The notes under the pieces are model-generated. The model had not been told where the DNA came from and did no database searches. It saw only the letters and a list, made by a program, of their open reading frames with translations. Positions 22,913-34,655 of a DNA stretch of 64,000 nt are shown here, piece by piece; position 1 is the stretch's first letter, and every line of letters starts with the position of its first letter. Position numbers and translations under genes: made by a program. Source of the stretch: Achatina immaculata (taxonomy: Eukaryota; Mollusca; Gastropoda; Stylommatophora; Achatinidae); contig CM019713.1 of assembly GCA_009760885.1 (NCBI GenBank), positions 81,486,540-81,550,539 of the forward strand, in the 5' to 3' direction.

Positions 22913-23460
22913 TTGGTCTTCCATTTATTGGACATGATATAGTTGATATACCATTTGTCTGACATGATATAGTTGATCTACCATTTATTGAAGATGAGAT
23001 AGTTGGTCCACCATTTATTGAAGATGAGATAGTTGGTCTACCATTTATTGAAGATGAGATAGTTGGTCCACCATTTATTGAAGATGAGATAGTTGGTCTA
23101 CCATTTATTGAAGATGAGATAGTTGGTCTACCATTTATTGAACATGATATAGTCAGTCTACCATTTACTGGACATGATATAGAAGATGGTATAGTTGATC
23201 TATCATTTATTAAAGATGATGTGGTTGGTCTATCATGCATTGAAGATGATATAGTTTGTCTACCATTTATTGGAGATGATATAGTCGGTCTATCATTTTT
23301 TAAAGACGATATAGTTGGTCTACTATTTATTAAAGGTGATATGGTCGGTATATAATTTCTTAAAGATGATATAGTTGGTCTACTTTTTATTAAAGATAAT
23401 ATAGTCGGTCTACTATTTAATAAAGATGATATAGTTGGTCTACTATTAATTAAAGAGGTA
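22913..23460. repeat. 30-bp minisatellite, about 18 units
   Basis: Units of CCATTTATTGAAGATGAGAT plus AGTTGGTCTA. Later units diverge (TTTATTAAAGATGATATAG). It starts directly at the LINE-C tail. Confidence 0.93.
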
Positions 23461-23684
23461 GAGCAGTAACCTCTTGCGTTAGGTTATTTTCTTAGGCATT
23501 TGAAAGAAAACTGAAACTGAACGTGTCTTTTCCTGTCCCTCACGTCTTCATGTGGTCCACTTATCTACGTCCGTAAACTGTCAGTCATGTTTCATCTAAG
23601 GTCAGCTGTCAGTGGTTACTCACATGTTGTAAAAAGTCGCTCAGTTCATTCGTTTAGTATTATATTTATGTCTGTTCATATTCC

Positions 23685-23925
23685 CAGTATCATATAGAAA
23701 GTTGCGTTCTCATTATCATATAGAAAGTTGCATTCTCATTATCATATAGAAAGTTACATTCTCAATATCATATAGAAAGTTAAATTCTTAATATCATATA
23801 GAAAGTTGCATTCTCATTATCATATAGAAAGTTACATTCTCAATATCATATAGAAAGTTAAATTCCCAATATCATATAGAAAGTTACATTCTCAGTCTCA
23901 TATAGAAAGTTACATTTGTGAATTG
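23685..23925. repeat. 26-bp minisatellite, about 9 units
   Basis: Units of TATCATATAGAAAGTTGCAT plus TCTCAT, with TTACATTCTCAA and TTAAATTCCCAA variants. Confidence 0.92.
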
Positions 23926-24335
23926 TACATGGAGCAGATAAATGAAAATTTAAAATGAAACCTGCTGCTCATAAATTGTCGCCCAGTGTTCACTCCAACC
24001 CTCACCCCCACCTTCTCGCCCCCCCCCAAACCTAAACCCTAAGATAAATCTCGGGAAAAGGGGTGATGGAAATTCCCCACAGCTTGAGAACCACTGCAAT
24101 TTTTCACTATTTAAAGGTAATAACGAATGTCATCTGTTTTGTTGTTGTTGTTGTTGTTATCTCCCTTCTCACATACGTCTCTCATTGCAGCATAACATAG
24201 AACTCAGTGCAGGACCGGTGTTCCAGCCAGTCTGCAAAGAGACTGATGCCATAGTCCAACAAAAGCAATTTATTTTTTCTTGATGACCTGGCTTTTATGC
24301 CTGTTTTTGTGGTTATTTTAGGCGCTGATTCAGAA
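23926..24335. other. Intronic stretch, nothing recognised
   Basis: It contains a C run near 24020 and a GTT run near 24140; nothing else is recognised. Confidence 0.4.
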
Positions 24336-24339
24336 AATT

Positions 24340-24870
24340 GCGTTGGATAAACCGCATCAGCTCTGGTGTCTTTGATATGGTTGGCATCAGCTCTAGTGTC
24401 TTAGATATGGTTGGCATCAGCTCTAGCGTCTTAGATATGATTGGCATCAGCTCTAGTGTCTTAGATATGGTTGCCATCAGCTCTAGTGTCTTAGATATGG
24501 TTGGCATTAGCTCTAGTGTCTTAGATATTGTTGACATTAGCTTTAGTGTCTTAGATATGGTTGAAATCAGTTCTAGTTTCTTAGATATGGTTGACATCAG
24601 CTCTGGTTTCTTATATATGGTTGCCATCAGCTCTAGTTTCTTAGATATGGTTGGCATCAGTTCTAGTTTCTTTGATATGGTTGAAATCAGTTCTAGTTTC
24701 TTAAATATGGTTGACATCAGCTCTAATTTCTTAGATATGGTTGGCATCAACTCTAGTTTCTTAGATATGGTTGCCATCAGCTCTAGTTTCTTAGATATGG
24801 TTGACATCAGCTCTTGTGTCTTAGATATGGCTGACATCAGCTTTAGTTTCTTAGATATGACTGAATTTAT
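24340..24870. repeat. 30-bp minisatellite, about 17 units, open on both strands
   Basis: Units contain CTTAGATATGGTTGGCATCA and GCTCTAGTGT or GTTCTAGTTT. One frame on each strand is free of stops over about 175 codons, because the period is a multiple of three. I do not read it as coding. Confidence 0.93.
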
Positions 24871-25264
24871 AAAACTTTAGTCCGCTCTTTAATAAATCTC
24901 TTCCGCAGAACTGGGATGTCATAACAACCTGTCTTATTTGAATGGGAAATTTATGTACTTCCTTTACCCATATATTTTTTACTAATGACCTTTGTTTCAT
25001 AACTGTTCGTCTACTTCCTTTCCTACAATGCACACTGCCATAAAAATGTATAGCTCAAATGACAACATCGCTTTTGTTCTACTACATATTTATACGCACG
25101 TACGCACGTACGCACGTACGCACGCCGCACACAAACACAATAATAAGGTGGTAAATCATGATTTCCGTAGATTACATAAATTTATATTTCAGAGGTTTCT
25201 CAACCTGATCTGTTTAAAACAGTTGCGCTGTATAATAGTCATGATCTTATAGGAGATGTGTTTA
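24871..25264. other. Intronic stretch with an ACGT/ACGC microsatellite
   Basis: (ACGTACGC)n at about 25094-25128; otherwise nothing recognised. Confidence 0.5.
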
Positions 25265-25510
25265 TATCCCATTCATTCATTCATTCTTTCACATGTCCCT
25301 TGCGGAACTCTGCCTCCCTAACAGCACTCCTGTAGGCCTCTCATTTATGAGCAAGATGGCCTGCTGCTGATGCATCCATTTGCAGATCATCAACGATGTC
25401 TTGCAGCCATCTTCCTCTCTTTCTTTTTCCCATTATGTACCCTTCCAAGACGGTCTTCTCTAGATTATCGCGACGTTTAATGTGTCCAAAATATTTAAGT
25501 TTTCTTTGTG
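25265..25510 (-). mobile_element. LINE-C 3' end (minus), (GAAT)n tail
   Basis: The minus strand encodes QRKLKYFGHIKRRDNLEKTV, LEGYIMGKRKRGRWLQDIVD and DLQMDASAAGHLAHK. The ATTC run at 25268-25289 on the plus strand is its tail. It is truncated at 25510. Confidence 0.92.
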
Positions 25511-25597
25511 TATATATTCTCAATATGTTCTATTTTTTATTTGTGTGGCTATTCCCACTCACATCATTTCATCTTAGCAAATCGAACACCGTAGAGG
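25511..25597. other. Spacer before the broken multicopy gene
   Basis: Short AT-rich leader between LINE-C and the ATG at 25600; nothing recognised. Confidence 0.3.
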
Positions 25598-27540
25598 TTA
25601 TGGCTACTTCAAGACGAAGCTGCTTGAATTATCCCGACGTATTTTGCTCTATTTGTGGGGAGTACACGCTGAAAGCAAGTAGGAAACCTATTTCTGAGTT
25701 TGTAAAAATTGCATATGTAGGTTTTTATGTTATCAAGCTTGGAGATCAAGATAAGCCATGGGCTCCTCTACGCAAAACCTGTACGGAGCATTTGGGCCAT
25801 CGGACAATTAGAAAGAGAAGTTGCCAGATATTTGGAGTACCAGTGGTGTGGATGGAAGCGAAAAACCAATTCGATGATTGTTATTTTTGTATTGTTATTA
25901 TCATAGGCATCAATCGAAAAAATCGTGACAAGTTGTCTTACCCTGATCTACCTTCAGCCAGGAGACTTGTTCTGCACTTTTATATTCTACCTGTTCCACC
26001 TTTCCTTGAACTACCACAGCTCTCAGAGGTTGAGTCTTGCATGTCTGATATCATACAAGGTAAAGAAAGTGGGGGCAGTGACAGTGAATTCTAAACAACT
26101 TCACATAGCGATCGTTTTGATCAGAATGAATTTAGTGACCTGATCAGGGACTTCAATGTTTCCAAGGAGTCTTCTGAACTGCTCGCCTCCAGACTAAAGA
26201 AAAAGAATGTACTTCAGCCTGGAATGAAAATTACATTATCTAAGGAAAGAAAAAGATTTACTGCCATTCCTCACGGAAGACAACAACTTCTGCAGTGACA
26301 TCGGAAACTTTGTGAAGAAAACTGGTCTCTTAGAATTTAACCCAAGTGAGTGGCGTCTTTTCATCCACAGTTCAAAACGTAGTTTGAAATTTGTTATTTT
26401 AAATAACGGCAACAAATGTGGTTCTGTTACAATCGGTCATACCACCAGAATGAAAGAAGAGTACAAGGTCATCTCTTTAGTCTTGGAAAATATAAATTAC
26501 CAAGAACATCAATGGGTGATTTGTGTAAACTTGAAGACGGTTAATTTTCTTTTTAATCAACAAAGTGCCTACACATAGTATCCTTGCTTGTTATGCCTTT
26601 TGGATAGTAGAGCCAAACATGAACACTGGGCAAGAAAAGATTGGCCTCCGAGGGAATATATGGCGGTTGGAGAACAAAATGTAATCAATGAACCTTTGGT
26701 GCACGAGATAGAATCATACTGCCACCACTACACATAAAGCTAGATCCATTGAAACAATTTTTAAAGGCTTTGAGTAGACGTGGACCGGCCAGCGTAGTGG
26801 TTAGAGCACTCGTCTAGCAACGAATGGTCGAGGGTTCGAATCCCCAGCTGAGCGGGATTATTTTTTTCCGACCAATATGGCCCCCAGGTCGACCCAGCCT
26901 CGTAAAATGGCAGCGAGGAAAGGAGACCCAGCATAATGATGTCGCTAACGCTTCATCCCCTACGGCATTTGCTGTGGGACTACCTTACCTTATCTTACCT
27001 TTACCTTACCTTTGAATAAAGACGATTCGTGCATTGATCACATAGTGCAGAAGTTACCTGGACTTATCATAGAAAAACTGAAGGCAGGGATTTTCAATGG
27101 TCCACTTATAAATGACCTACATTTCAGAGCATCAGTGACTGAAATCGAATCATGTGCCTGGTGTTCATTTATTCTTCTTGTGAAAGGCTTTCTTGGCAAC
27201 AAGAAGGCAGACAACTTACACAATTAGTAGAGGATATCCTCCTTCATTTGAACAGGCTTGGCTGTAACATGAGTGTTAAAATCCATTATCTGCACAGCCA
27301 CTTAGATCTTATTTCCAGAGAACCTTGGTGACTTAAGTGAAGAGCAAGGTGAAAGATTTCACCAAGACATAAGAACAATGTAAGCCAGATACCAAGGAAG
27401 TTGGGATGCACACATGATGGCAGACTTTTGTTGGAATCTTATGCATGATTGTCCTGGCAAATCCCACTGTCGGGAGTCTTACGACAAAAAGCTTCAGTGG
27501 AATGCTTATATCATAGACATATACTTTTTGTATGAAATAA
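25598..27540 (+). pseudogene. Broken copy of a multicopy invertebrate protein family, SINE-interrupted
   Basis: An intronless frame starts MATSRRSCLNYPDVFCSICG and continues through LGDQDKPWAPLRKTC and KNQFDDCYFC. Shifted frames carry EFNPSEWRLFIHSSKRSLKF, NNGNKCGSVTIGHT, KADNLHN, FPENLGDLSEEQGERFHQDI and SWDAHMMADFCWNLMHDCPG. From memory of the family, this order matches a protein of unknown function that occurs in many near-identical copies in invertebrate genomes, which suggests a mobile or transposon-derived gene. The copy has several frameshifts and stops, and a SINE splits it at 26777-27009. Paired cysteines near the N-terminus could bind zinc (inference). It lies in the large Iroquois intron, antisense to that gene. 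Confidence 0.8.
26777..27009 (+). mobile_element. SINE-S1 with 9-bp target duplication
   Basis: The tRNA-related head has an A box (AGCGTAGTGGTTAGAGC) and a perfect B box (GGTTCGAATCC). A body with GACCCAGCCTCGTAAAATGG follows, and the tail consists of TTACC/TTATC units. It is flanked by CTTTGAGTA (26768-26776) and CTTTGAATA (27010-27018), a target duplication with one mismatch inside the broken gene. Confidence 0.92.
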
Positions 27541-27825
27541 GTAGATTTTCATGTAGTACACTTTTCTTTTAACGTTTAATGTTTTCTTCATACTTTAAAA
27601 AATATTAACTTAAACAATACATGAAAATATCCTGATTTGTTACGGGCGAATAGAGTGAAGAGTGCTATATGGTATATGTTCTGTATCTTAAAAACTAGAA
27701 CTGATAGGGGGAAACTTGTGCCATTTTTTGGAATCAGCAGTTCAAATATACGCAGAAACAGATCTAACATTTGAGGAACCACAATGTGTGTTGGCCAGTG
27801 TATTGAAGAAAAGAGGAGAGAATTG
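27541..27825. other. Intronic stretch, nothing recognised
   Basis: AT-rich, no recognised feature. Confidence 0.4.
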
Positions 27826-28095
27826 TACAGATGGTGATGATGATGATGAAGATGATGATGATGATGATGCCTATCAAACTAAACTTCATCTTTTTATTTC
27901 AGCCACCGCGGCTTCTGTTCTTTAGGAGAAATTGTTTCTAGAAGTTTCGTTTTAGTAGACGAAGAAGAAGAAGAAGGAGGAAAAGAAGAAGAAGAAGAAG
28001 AAGATGATGATGATGATGATGATGATGAAGAAGAAGAAGATGATGATGATGATGATGATGATGATGAAGAAGAAGAAGAAGAAGAAGAAGAAGCA
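27826..28095. repeat. GAT and GAA trinucleotide repeats
   Basis: GAT runs at 27832-27870 and 27998-28065, interleaved with GAA runs at 27958-28002 and 28065-28092. Confidence 0.93.
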
Positions 28096-28162
28096 ACCCA
28101 GCATGATAACCTAGATTCAATCCCTGAATGGAATCTATCATAAATCTAGCTCCAAAGGACGA

Positions 28163-28310
28163 CTAACCCCCCCCCCCCCCCCAAGGATCTTTCTTCCTTT
28201 CTTCCCGTGGACTGTGTGTGAAAGACCGGTAAGATTGATGTACCAGATTCTCAGGTGTCTTGCCCTGTGTCCCAAAGGCTCGTGTCCATGTCTGCCAACG
28301 AGGGGGGGGG
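28163..28310. repeat. Poly-C and poly-G runs
   Basis: A C run at about 28167-28183 and a G run at about 28302-28310, with mixed sequence between them. Confidence 0.8.
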
Positions 28311-28404
28311 GGTGACAAACTGACATGGTCATTTCTCTTCTGACGGTCAACCAGTGTAACTTAACTGTTCTGTAAGTAGGCCAAGACGCAGGCCCTACTT
28401 ACAC

Positions 28405-29510
28405 GTCAGACAATAGAAAAACAAAACAAAAACAAAGAAAATGGAAAGAAAGATAATATAAGGAGAAGCAACAGAATGAAAGAAGACGGGGAAAATAGAA
28501 TACAAAGTAAGTGCAGTAGAAGTAAAGACAATAGAACGAAATACAATAAAAGAAAAGAGAATAGAAAGAAAGGCAACAGAAGAACAGATAATAGAAGAAC
28601 AGACACTAGAAAGGCAATTATAATAAAAGACAATAGAAAGAAAGTAAATAAAATAAAAGACAACACAAAAACGCCAATAGAAGAAAAGACAATAGACAAA
28701 AAGCCAACAGAAGAAAAAGAAATAGAAAAAGCCAATAGAAGAAAAGACAATAGAAGAAAAAGAATAGAAAAAAGACAATAGAAGAAAATATAATAGACAA
28801 AAAAGCCAATAGAAGAAACAATAATAGAAAAAAGGCAATAGAAGAAAAGACGATAGAAGAAAAAAGAATAGAAAAAAGACAATAGAAGAAAAAAGCAATA
28901 GACATAAAGACATTATAAAGAAATACAATACAACAAAAGACAATAGAAAGAGATAAAATAAAAGAAAAAACAGCAGAAAGAAAGATATTAGAAAGAAAGA
29001 AAATGGAAACAAATATAACACAAGAAAATATACTATAAGGCAAGGCATTAGAAAGCAATAGAAGGGAAGAAAAGAGAACACAAATAAAACAACAGAAATA
29101 TCACCATTAAGAGGAAAGACAATAGAAGAAAACAATAAATAAAAATATAAAAGAAAGATAGGAAGCAGAAAGAAATACAACGGAAAGGAAGGAAACAGAA
29201 AAAAGACAATAGAATGAAAACAACAGAAAATTATACAGTGAAAAGAAATACAATAGAAGAAAGACAAAAAGAAAAAGAAAAATAACATTAGAAAGAAAGA
29301 TAATAAAAATAAAAACAACAGAAAGAAAGACAATGGAAGAAAGGACAGCAGAATGAAATGCAATAGAAAGAAAGGCAGTAGAAGAAGAAAAAAAACAACA
29401 GAAATAAATACAACAGAAAGAAAACTATTAGAAGAAATACAGAAGAAAAAAAAAGACAATATAAGGAAAGACAACAGAAAAAAAAAATACAATAAAAAAG
29501 AAAAGACAAT
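28405..29510. repeat. 1.1-kb degenerate purine-rich array (AGAAAAGACAATAGA)
   Basis: Repeats of about 10-20 bp such as AGAAAAGACAATAGAAGAAA and AGAAAGAAATACAATAGAA; almost no C or T except in the CAATAG motif. Long ORFs on the minus strand (Phe/Leu/Ser only) are by-products of the composition. Confidence 0.85.
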
Positions 29511-29689
29511 GTCTCTGAGAAATACCTTCCCATGAATGCAGCCACTTTCTCTCATGTCGTTGGCATTCAACAGCGTCTTGCCTAATCTCTAAGCTAGCAG
29601 ACAATGTTTTACTAATAACAGCTAAACTACCAAGAGGCGAAAACTATAATCCGTGATCAGTGCAGATCTGAATAGAAGAAACAACTAAA

Positions 29690-30020
29690 ATCCAACAACG
29701 AAATAGATGCAATGCACCAGCTACAAAGACATCAGTAAACCATCCTCTTTCACCTAAGGACAGACCACTGTAGGCTACTGAGCCACCTATATCGATTCAA
29801 AATGTCTCACACAGACGAGTGTCCATGTGGCAGTGGAGTCCAGACTCCAGAACATATCCTTCAAGAGTGCCCAAACCATGCAGACCTGAAGCGTGAGACA
29901 TGACCAGAGGACACAAGCTTGGGGTAAAACCTTTGGGGCTCCTATCAGGATCTGGAGAGGACTGCGGGCTTTGTCATGTCGACAGGGATCAGGATCTGAT
30001 ATGACCAACAACCTCGAATG
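29690..30020 (+). mobile_element. LINE-G C-terminal fragment (CPCG...EHILQECP)
   Basis: The frame encodes CPCGSGVQTPEHILQECPNH, then PEDTSLG and NLWGSYQDLERTAGFVMSTG. This Cys-rich ending with TPEHIL is typical of the region after RNase H in a class of LINE proteins. It has a stop in place of Trp and is a remnant. A possible partner fragment is the RNase H piece at 38560-38745. Confidence 0.75.
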
Positions 30021-30182
30021 AAGAAGAAGTTAATAACAGAACTGAACAAAGCCTTATGTGACCAACACTGGCAGCATCTTCACAGACATAACATATCCTA
30101 TTTCTGTCACAATCCGAAATCACAAAGACTCAGAAAGATTCCATAAACTGACCTCTCTTAAGAGTTTTACCTCAAGATAATT

Positions 30183-30183
30183 A

Positions 30184-30242
<59 letters not shown>
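30183..30242. repeat. (CT)n microsatellite
   Basis: About 29 units of CT, directly before LINE-E copy 1. Confidence 0.97.
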
Positions 30243-30246
<4 letters not shown>

Positions 30247-30882
30247 TACGTATAACACTAAACATAGCCAGCGTTTAAAAAACTGTCTTCTTCCTAAACC
30301 CAGGATTGATCTGTACAAGAAAAGCCTTGCATACTCTGCAGTACAGCTCTGGAACACCCTCCCCTACAATTTAAAATCCATTGGTAATACTTCATCCTTT
30401 AACTCAAACCTGTTTCATTATTTACTTGCTTGTAATTATATGCCTCCATAAAATAGCCAGCACTCTCTCAACACATGGCTCGTAAACCATCAAGTACTTC
30501 AATGACATAGTTAGAAAAGCAACTTGTTAGATATTGTTAGAAATTATTTTAATGTGTGTTAAAAAAAAACATATGTTAGAAGATCTGTATTTACAATGTA
30601 TTTTTATTTATGTATATGTCTGCGTGTGTATGTGTGCGTGAGTGCTATTTTATTAGGTTAATTACTTCTTCTCTTTTACCTTGAATGTAGTAGTTAAATC
30701 TTACACTCTTTTGATATGTTTTTCCTAATTTAATTTGTATTTTTTGTACTAAATCAAGTGTGTGGGAAGAATGAAAGATGGAGTGATGAAGGGCAGAATG
30801 TAAGACAGGCCTGCGTGCCCAATTCTTTACCCTTGAAAAATAAAGATTATTCATTCATTCATTCATTCATTCATTCATTCAT
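30243..30882 (+). mobile_element. LINE-E 3' end with (ATTC)n tail
   Basis: The frame ends the ORF: IDLYKKSLAYSAVQLWNTLP then YNLKSIGNTSSFNSNLFHYL and a stop. This YKKSL...WNTLP...SF ending is common in CR1/jockey-type LINEs. The 3' UTR ends GGCAGAATGTAAGACAGGCC, AATTCTTTACCCTTG and AATAAAGATT, then ATTC repeats (30848-30882). A CT run follows. Confidence 0.85.
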
Positions 30883-30930
30883 TCTCTCTCTCTCTCTCTC
30901 TCTCTGTGTCTCTCTCTCTCTCTCCCTCTA
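30883..30930. repeat. CT microsatellite after the LINE-E tail
   Basis: CT units with a GTGT interruption. Confidence 0.9.
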
Positions 30931-31431
30931 CATTCAGTAAATTTAGGTTAGCGAAGAATTTGGGGAAAAGAGTAGGAAGTTGTAATCCCCATAAACTTTA
31001 CTTGAACAAAGACTCTTATATAATTTGAGCTAACAAAGAACAAGAGATATACACAGATTAACTTGATATACAGAGGCGGCACCTGTAATCTTTACGTGAA
31101 TATTAGCTAGGTTGGGCATTAGGAATTCCACGGTCTTTAAAATAGCATCTTGTCTCTTTTATGTCAAAGTAGATCACAGCACGGTCACCTGAACTGGCGA
31201 ATCACGCTACCGCTGACTAAGGCCCTATCCTACTTCCTCATGGCGCTCCCAGCTTATGTGTTTATAAAATCTTGACTCATCGTGGTGGAGTCTGGAACGA
31301 AATTCAGAACGGAAGAGGAAATACTGTATCTTTTGTCTGACTGGTTACAGCCTTTTTCTGAATATTCATGAAGCGCGTAAGAAGATGGAGAGAAATTATG
31401 CCAGTAGCTTGACATCTGAGCAAGGTCCACC

Positions 31432-31434
<3 letters not shown>
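30931..31434. other. Intronic stretch, nothing recognised
   Basis: No recognised feature. Confidence 0.4.

Positions 31435-31479
<45 letters not shown>
31435..31479. repeat. (GA)n microsatellite
   Basis: About 22 units of GA. Confidence 0.97.
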
Positions 31480-31481
<2 letters not shown>

Positions 31482-31629
31482 GTAAGTCACGGAACCTGTT
31501 CTCATGAGCAATAGGGACAAATGATGCAGTCTTTCAGCCAACTCTAACCTGGTCGGTCCAAGGCGACCACAGATCTTAAATGTCATACTTCAGAGTAATC
31601 AAAGCATTTAATTTATCGACGTCTTGAGT

Positions 31630-32770
31630 AATCGTTGCATTATCATCAGTGTGTTTGTCTTAACATTTTTATAGCCCTGTCTTTAAATTATCATCATACT
31701 GTCTTGTCTTTAAATTATTATCGTATTATGTTTAAATTATCATAGTTTTGTCTTTAAATTATCATCGTCTTGTCTTTAAATAATCATAGCCTTGTCTGTA
31801 AATTATCATCATCTTGTATTTAAATTATCATTGTCTTGATTTGTCTTTAAATTACTGTCTTATTGTCTTGTCTTTAAATTCTCGTCGTCTTGTCTGTAAA
31901 TTATCATCCCCTTGTCTATAAATTATCATCGTCTTGTCTTCTTTTTAAATTACCGTTGTCGTTTTTTTTAAATGATCATCTTCTTGTCTTTAAATTATCA
32001 TCGTCTTGTCTTTAAATTATCATTGTTTTGTTTTGTCTTTAAATTATCATCGTCTTGTCTTTAAATTATCATTGTTTTGTTTCGTCTTTAAATTATCATC
32101 GTCTTGTCTTTAAATTCTCATTGTTTTGTTTTGTCTTTAAATTATCATCGTCTTGTCTTTAAATTCTCATCGTCTTAACTATAAATTATAATTGTCTTGT
32201 CTTTTCTTTAAATTATCATCATCTAGTCTTTAAATTATCATTGTACGTTCTTTAAATAATCATCGTTATCATTATCTCGTCTATAAATTATCATCACCTC
32301 GTCTATAAATTATCATCGTCTTCTCTTAAATTATCATCATCTTGTCTATAAATTATCATCATCTTGTCTATAAATTATCACCATCTTGTCTATAAATTAT
32401 CATCCTCTTGTCTTTAAATTATCATCGTTTTGTCTATAAATTATCATCATCTTGTCTATAAATTATCATCATTTTGTCTATAAATTATCATCATCTTGTC
32501 TATAAATTATTATCATCTTGTCTATAAATTATCATTATCTTGTCTATAAATTATCATCATTTTGTCTATAAATTATCAACATCTTGTCTAGAAATTATCA
32601 TAATCTTGTCTAGAAATTATCATCATCTTGTCTAGAAATTATCATCATCTTGTCTAGAAAGTATCATCATCTTGGCTATAAATTATCATCATCTTGTCTA
32701 TAAATTATCATCATCTTGACTATAAATTATCATCATCTTGTCTATAAATTATCAGCGTCTTGATTGCTCT
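31630..32770. repeat. 22-bp minisatellite, about 50 units
   Basis: Units of TCTTGTCTTTAAATTATCAT plus CG. From about 32275 a TCTTGTCTATAAATTATCAT form takes over, with a run of TCTAGAAATTATCAT units near 32590-32665. The two forms occupy separate blocks. Confidence 0.95.
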
Positions 32771-32884
32771 TTAATCACCGCCTGAAACCTCTGTCTCAGG
32801 TCCACCACTCTTCGCCACCCAATTTCTCATAGAGTAGTACACTTCGCAATATTTTGTTTTTCTAAATATGCAAAATTTATATAA

Positions 32885-33040
32885 TAACCGTTGGCTATGA
32901 AGCCAAACTTAACATAGGCCTGCGAGACCTGGACACTTAACAAAACAGCTGAGAAACACATATATGCTTCTGAATGTAAATGCTACAGAAGAGTTCTTCA
33001 AATATCGTGGACACAGAAAAGAACAAATACATCCATACTA
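32885..33040 (+). mobile_element. LINE-C copy, left part, split by LINE-B
   Basis: Encodes the ACETWTLNKTAEKHI and CKCYRRVLQISWTQKRT region. It stops at TCCATACTA (33032-33040), which recurs at 34317-34325 where LINE-C resumes in register (ILQELNIEEGWL). Confidence 0.93.
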
Positions 33041-34316
33041 TCATCATCATCATGTGCCGTGCCGACTGGCGTTGGCTATTATGCTTCTCCAGAGTATCCG
33101 ATCCTTCATGCAGGCCATCAGCTCAGTTGGTGATCTCCTCTTACACCATCCCGTCAGACTGTCCAGTATCATTTCTCTTGGTCTTCCTCTTGATCTTCTT
33201 CCTTCTATTTTTCCTGTTGTTATAATATTTTCAATGCCCACTCTTCTCATTGCATGTCCTATGAAAGTACATTGTCTCTCTCTTATCTTTTTGACAAGGT
33301 TTTTTGTCTCTCCAGCTCTTCTCATACATTCTTCATTAGTTATTTTTGCTGTCCAGGGGATTCGCAACGTTCTTCTAATAAACCACATTTCTGCTGCTTC
33401 CAATGATTTTTGTGCAGACTTGCCTATTGTCCATGATTCACTTCCATATAACAAGATAGGTTCAATATAGCATTTTAGGACTCGTTTTCTAACATTCATT
33501 GATAAAGATGTGTTAGCTAATATGTTTCTCATTCTCTGAAATGCAGTCTTTGCTTGGCCTATTTTGTTCCTAATTTCTGTTTTGCATTTCCCATCTGAAG
33601 TTATTACTGCTCCAAGGTATTTGAATTTCTGCACCTGCTTTAGAATAGTTCCGTTTAATTTAATACTGCATGCTTGTGGATTCTGTTTCTTAGATATAAC
33701 CATAGTCTCTGTCTTTTTGATGTTCAAAGTAAGGCCTTTCTGTTCACTTTCTTTGGCGACTTTATCCAAGAGATTGTGCAGGTCTTGTTCTTTCTCAGCT
33801 ATCAGTACTGTGTCGTCAGCATACCGAAGGGTGTTAATATTGTATCCTCCAATTTTTATGCCTGGTTCTGTGATGATTGTTCTTAGAATATTCCCGCTAT
33901 ACATAGAAAAAAGGTCTGGAGATAGTACACATCCTTGTCGCACCCCTTGTTTTATAGGTTGATATTTTCCAATTCTATTTTCAACTCGAACTGCTGCTTC
34001 TTGCTGCCAGTATAGATGTTTTACAATCCTCAAGTCTTTGCCGTCTATATTGATGTCTTCAAGCATTTTAATAATTTCATTATGTTTCACCTTGTCAAAT
34101 GCCTTGGTGTAATCAATGAAGCATAAGTAGAGATCTTTCTGTACTTCTAAAGCTCTTTCTGTTAGTGTTCGTAAAGCATAAATGGCATTGTGTGTTCCCT
34201 TTCCTTCAATAAATCCAAACTGTTCATCTGCTATTTAAATTTATATCTTTTTCCTTGTTTTCTTCTCATAATGATTCTCAGAAGTAGCTTCGTTATGTGA
34301 CATGAGAGGCTGATAG
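33041..34316 (-). mobile_element. LINE-B copy inserted in LINE-C, 9-bp target duplication
   Basis: Read on the minus strand, a 346-codon ORF starts MKHNEIIKMLEDINIDGKDL and includes VRQGCVLSPDLFSMYSG, the catalytic LRYADDTVLIAE, KKTETMVIS, FKYLGAVITSDGKCKTEIRN, LKCYIEPILLYGSESWTIG and the GRRSRGRPREMILDSLTGW C-terminus. Further frame fragments upstream (EQFGFIEGKGTHNAIYALR) show a 5' truncation at the start of the RT domain. The GAT tail is at 33041-33052. It is the best-preserved LINE-B here. It is flanked by TCCATACTA on both sides. Confidence 0.95.
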
Positions 34317-34655
34317 TCCATACTACAAGAACTTAATATTGAAGAAGGCTGGCTAGTAAAGAGGATTAAAGAGAGAAAACTTAAATATTTTGGACACATT
34401 AAACGCCATGATAATCTAGAGAAGACCGTCTTGGAGGGATATATAATGGGAAAAAGGAAAGAGAGGAAGACCAAGGCGAAGATGGCTGCAAGACATTGTT
34501 GATGATCTGCAAATGGATGCATCAGCAGCAGGCCATCTTGCTCACAACCGAGAGGCCTACAGGAGAGGTATTGAGGGGGGTGGGGGTGGGGGTCAAAGTT
34601 CTGCAAGTTCTGCTAATGAATGAATGAATGAATGAATGAATGAATGAAAGCTAAA
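34317..34655 (+). mobile_element. LINE-C copy, right part, (GAAT)n tail
   Basis: Continues the copy from 33040: RIKERKLKYFGHIKRHDNLE, with a frameshift after YIMGKR. It ends with a G-rich insertion (34574-34592) and GAAT units (34617-34648). Confidence 0.92.

Noticed and set aside
22913..23460. CRISPR-like array
   Set aside because: Regular spacing comes from head-to-tail units without unique spacers, in a eukaryotic setting. The same applies to the other 18-41-bp arrays.
24313..24880. ORFs of about 175 codons on both strands
   Set aside because: Both arise from one 30-bp tandem repeat without stops; opposite strands cannot both be credible genes here.
26783..26860. Functional tRNA gene
   Set aside because: A and B boxes are good, but the ends do not pair into an acceptor stem and a SINE body with tail and target duplication follows.
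28395..29570. 391-codon Phe/Leu/Ser ORF resembling a membrane protein
   Set aside because: Composition artefact of the purine-rich array; no transmembrane spacing or family motif beyond low complexity.
33050..34090. Host gene with a 346-codon ORF
   Set aside because: It has reverse transcriptase motifs (YADD, LSPDLF) and lies between target duplications, so it is LINE-B.
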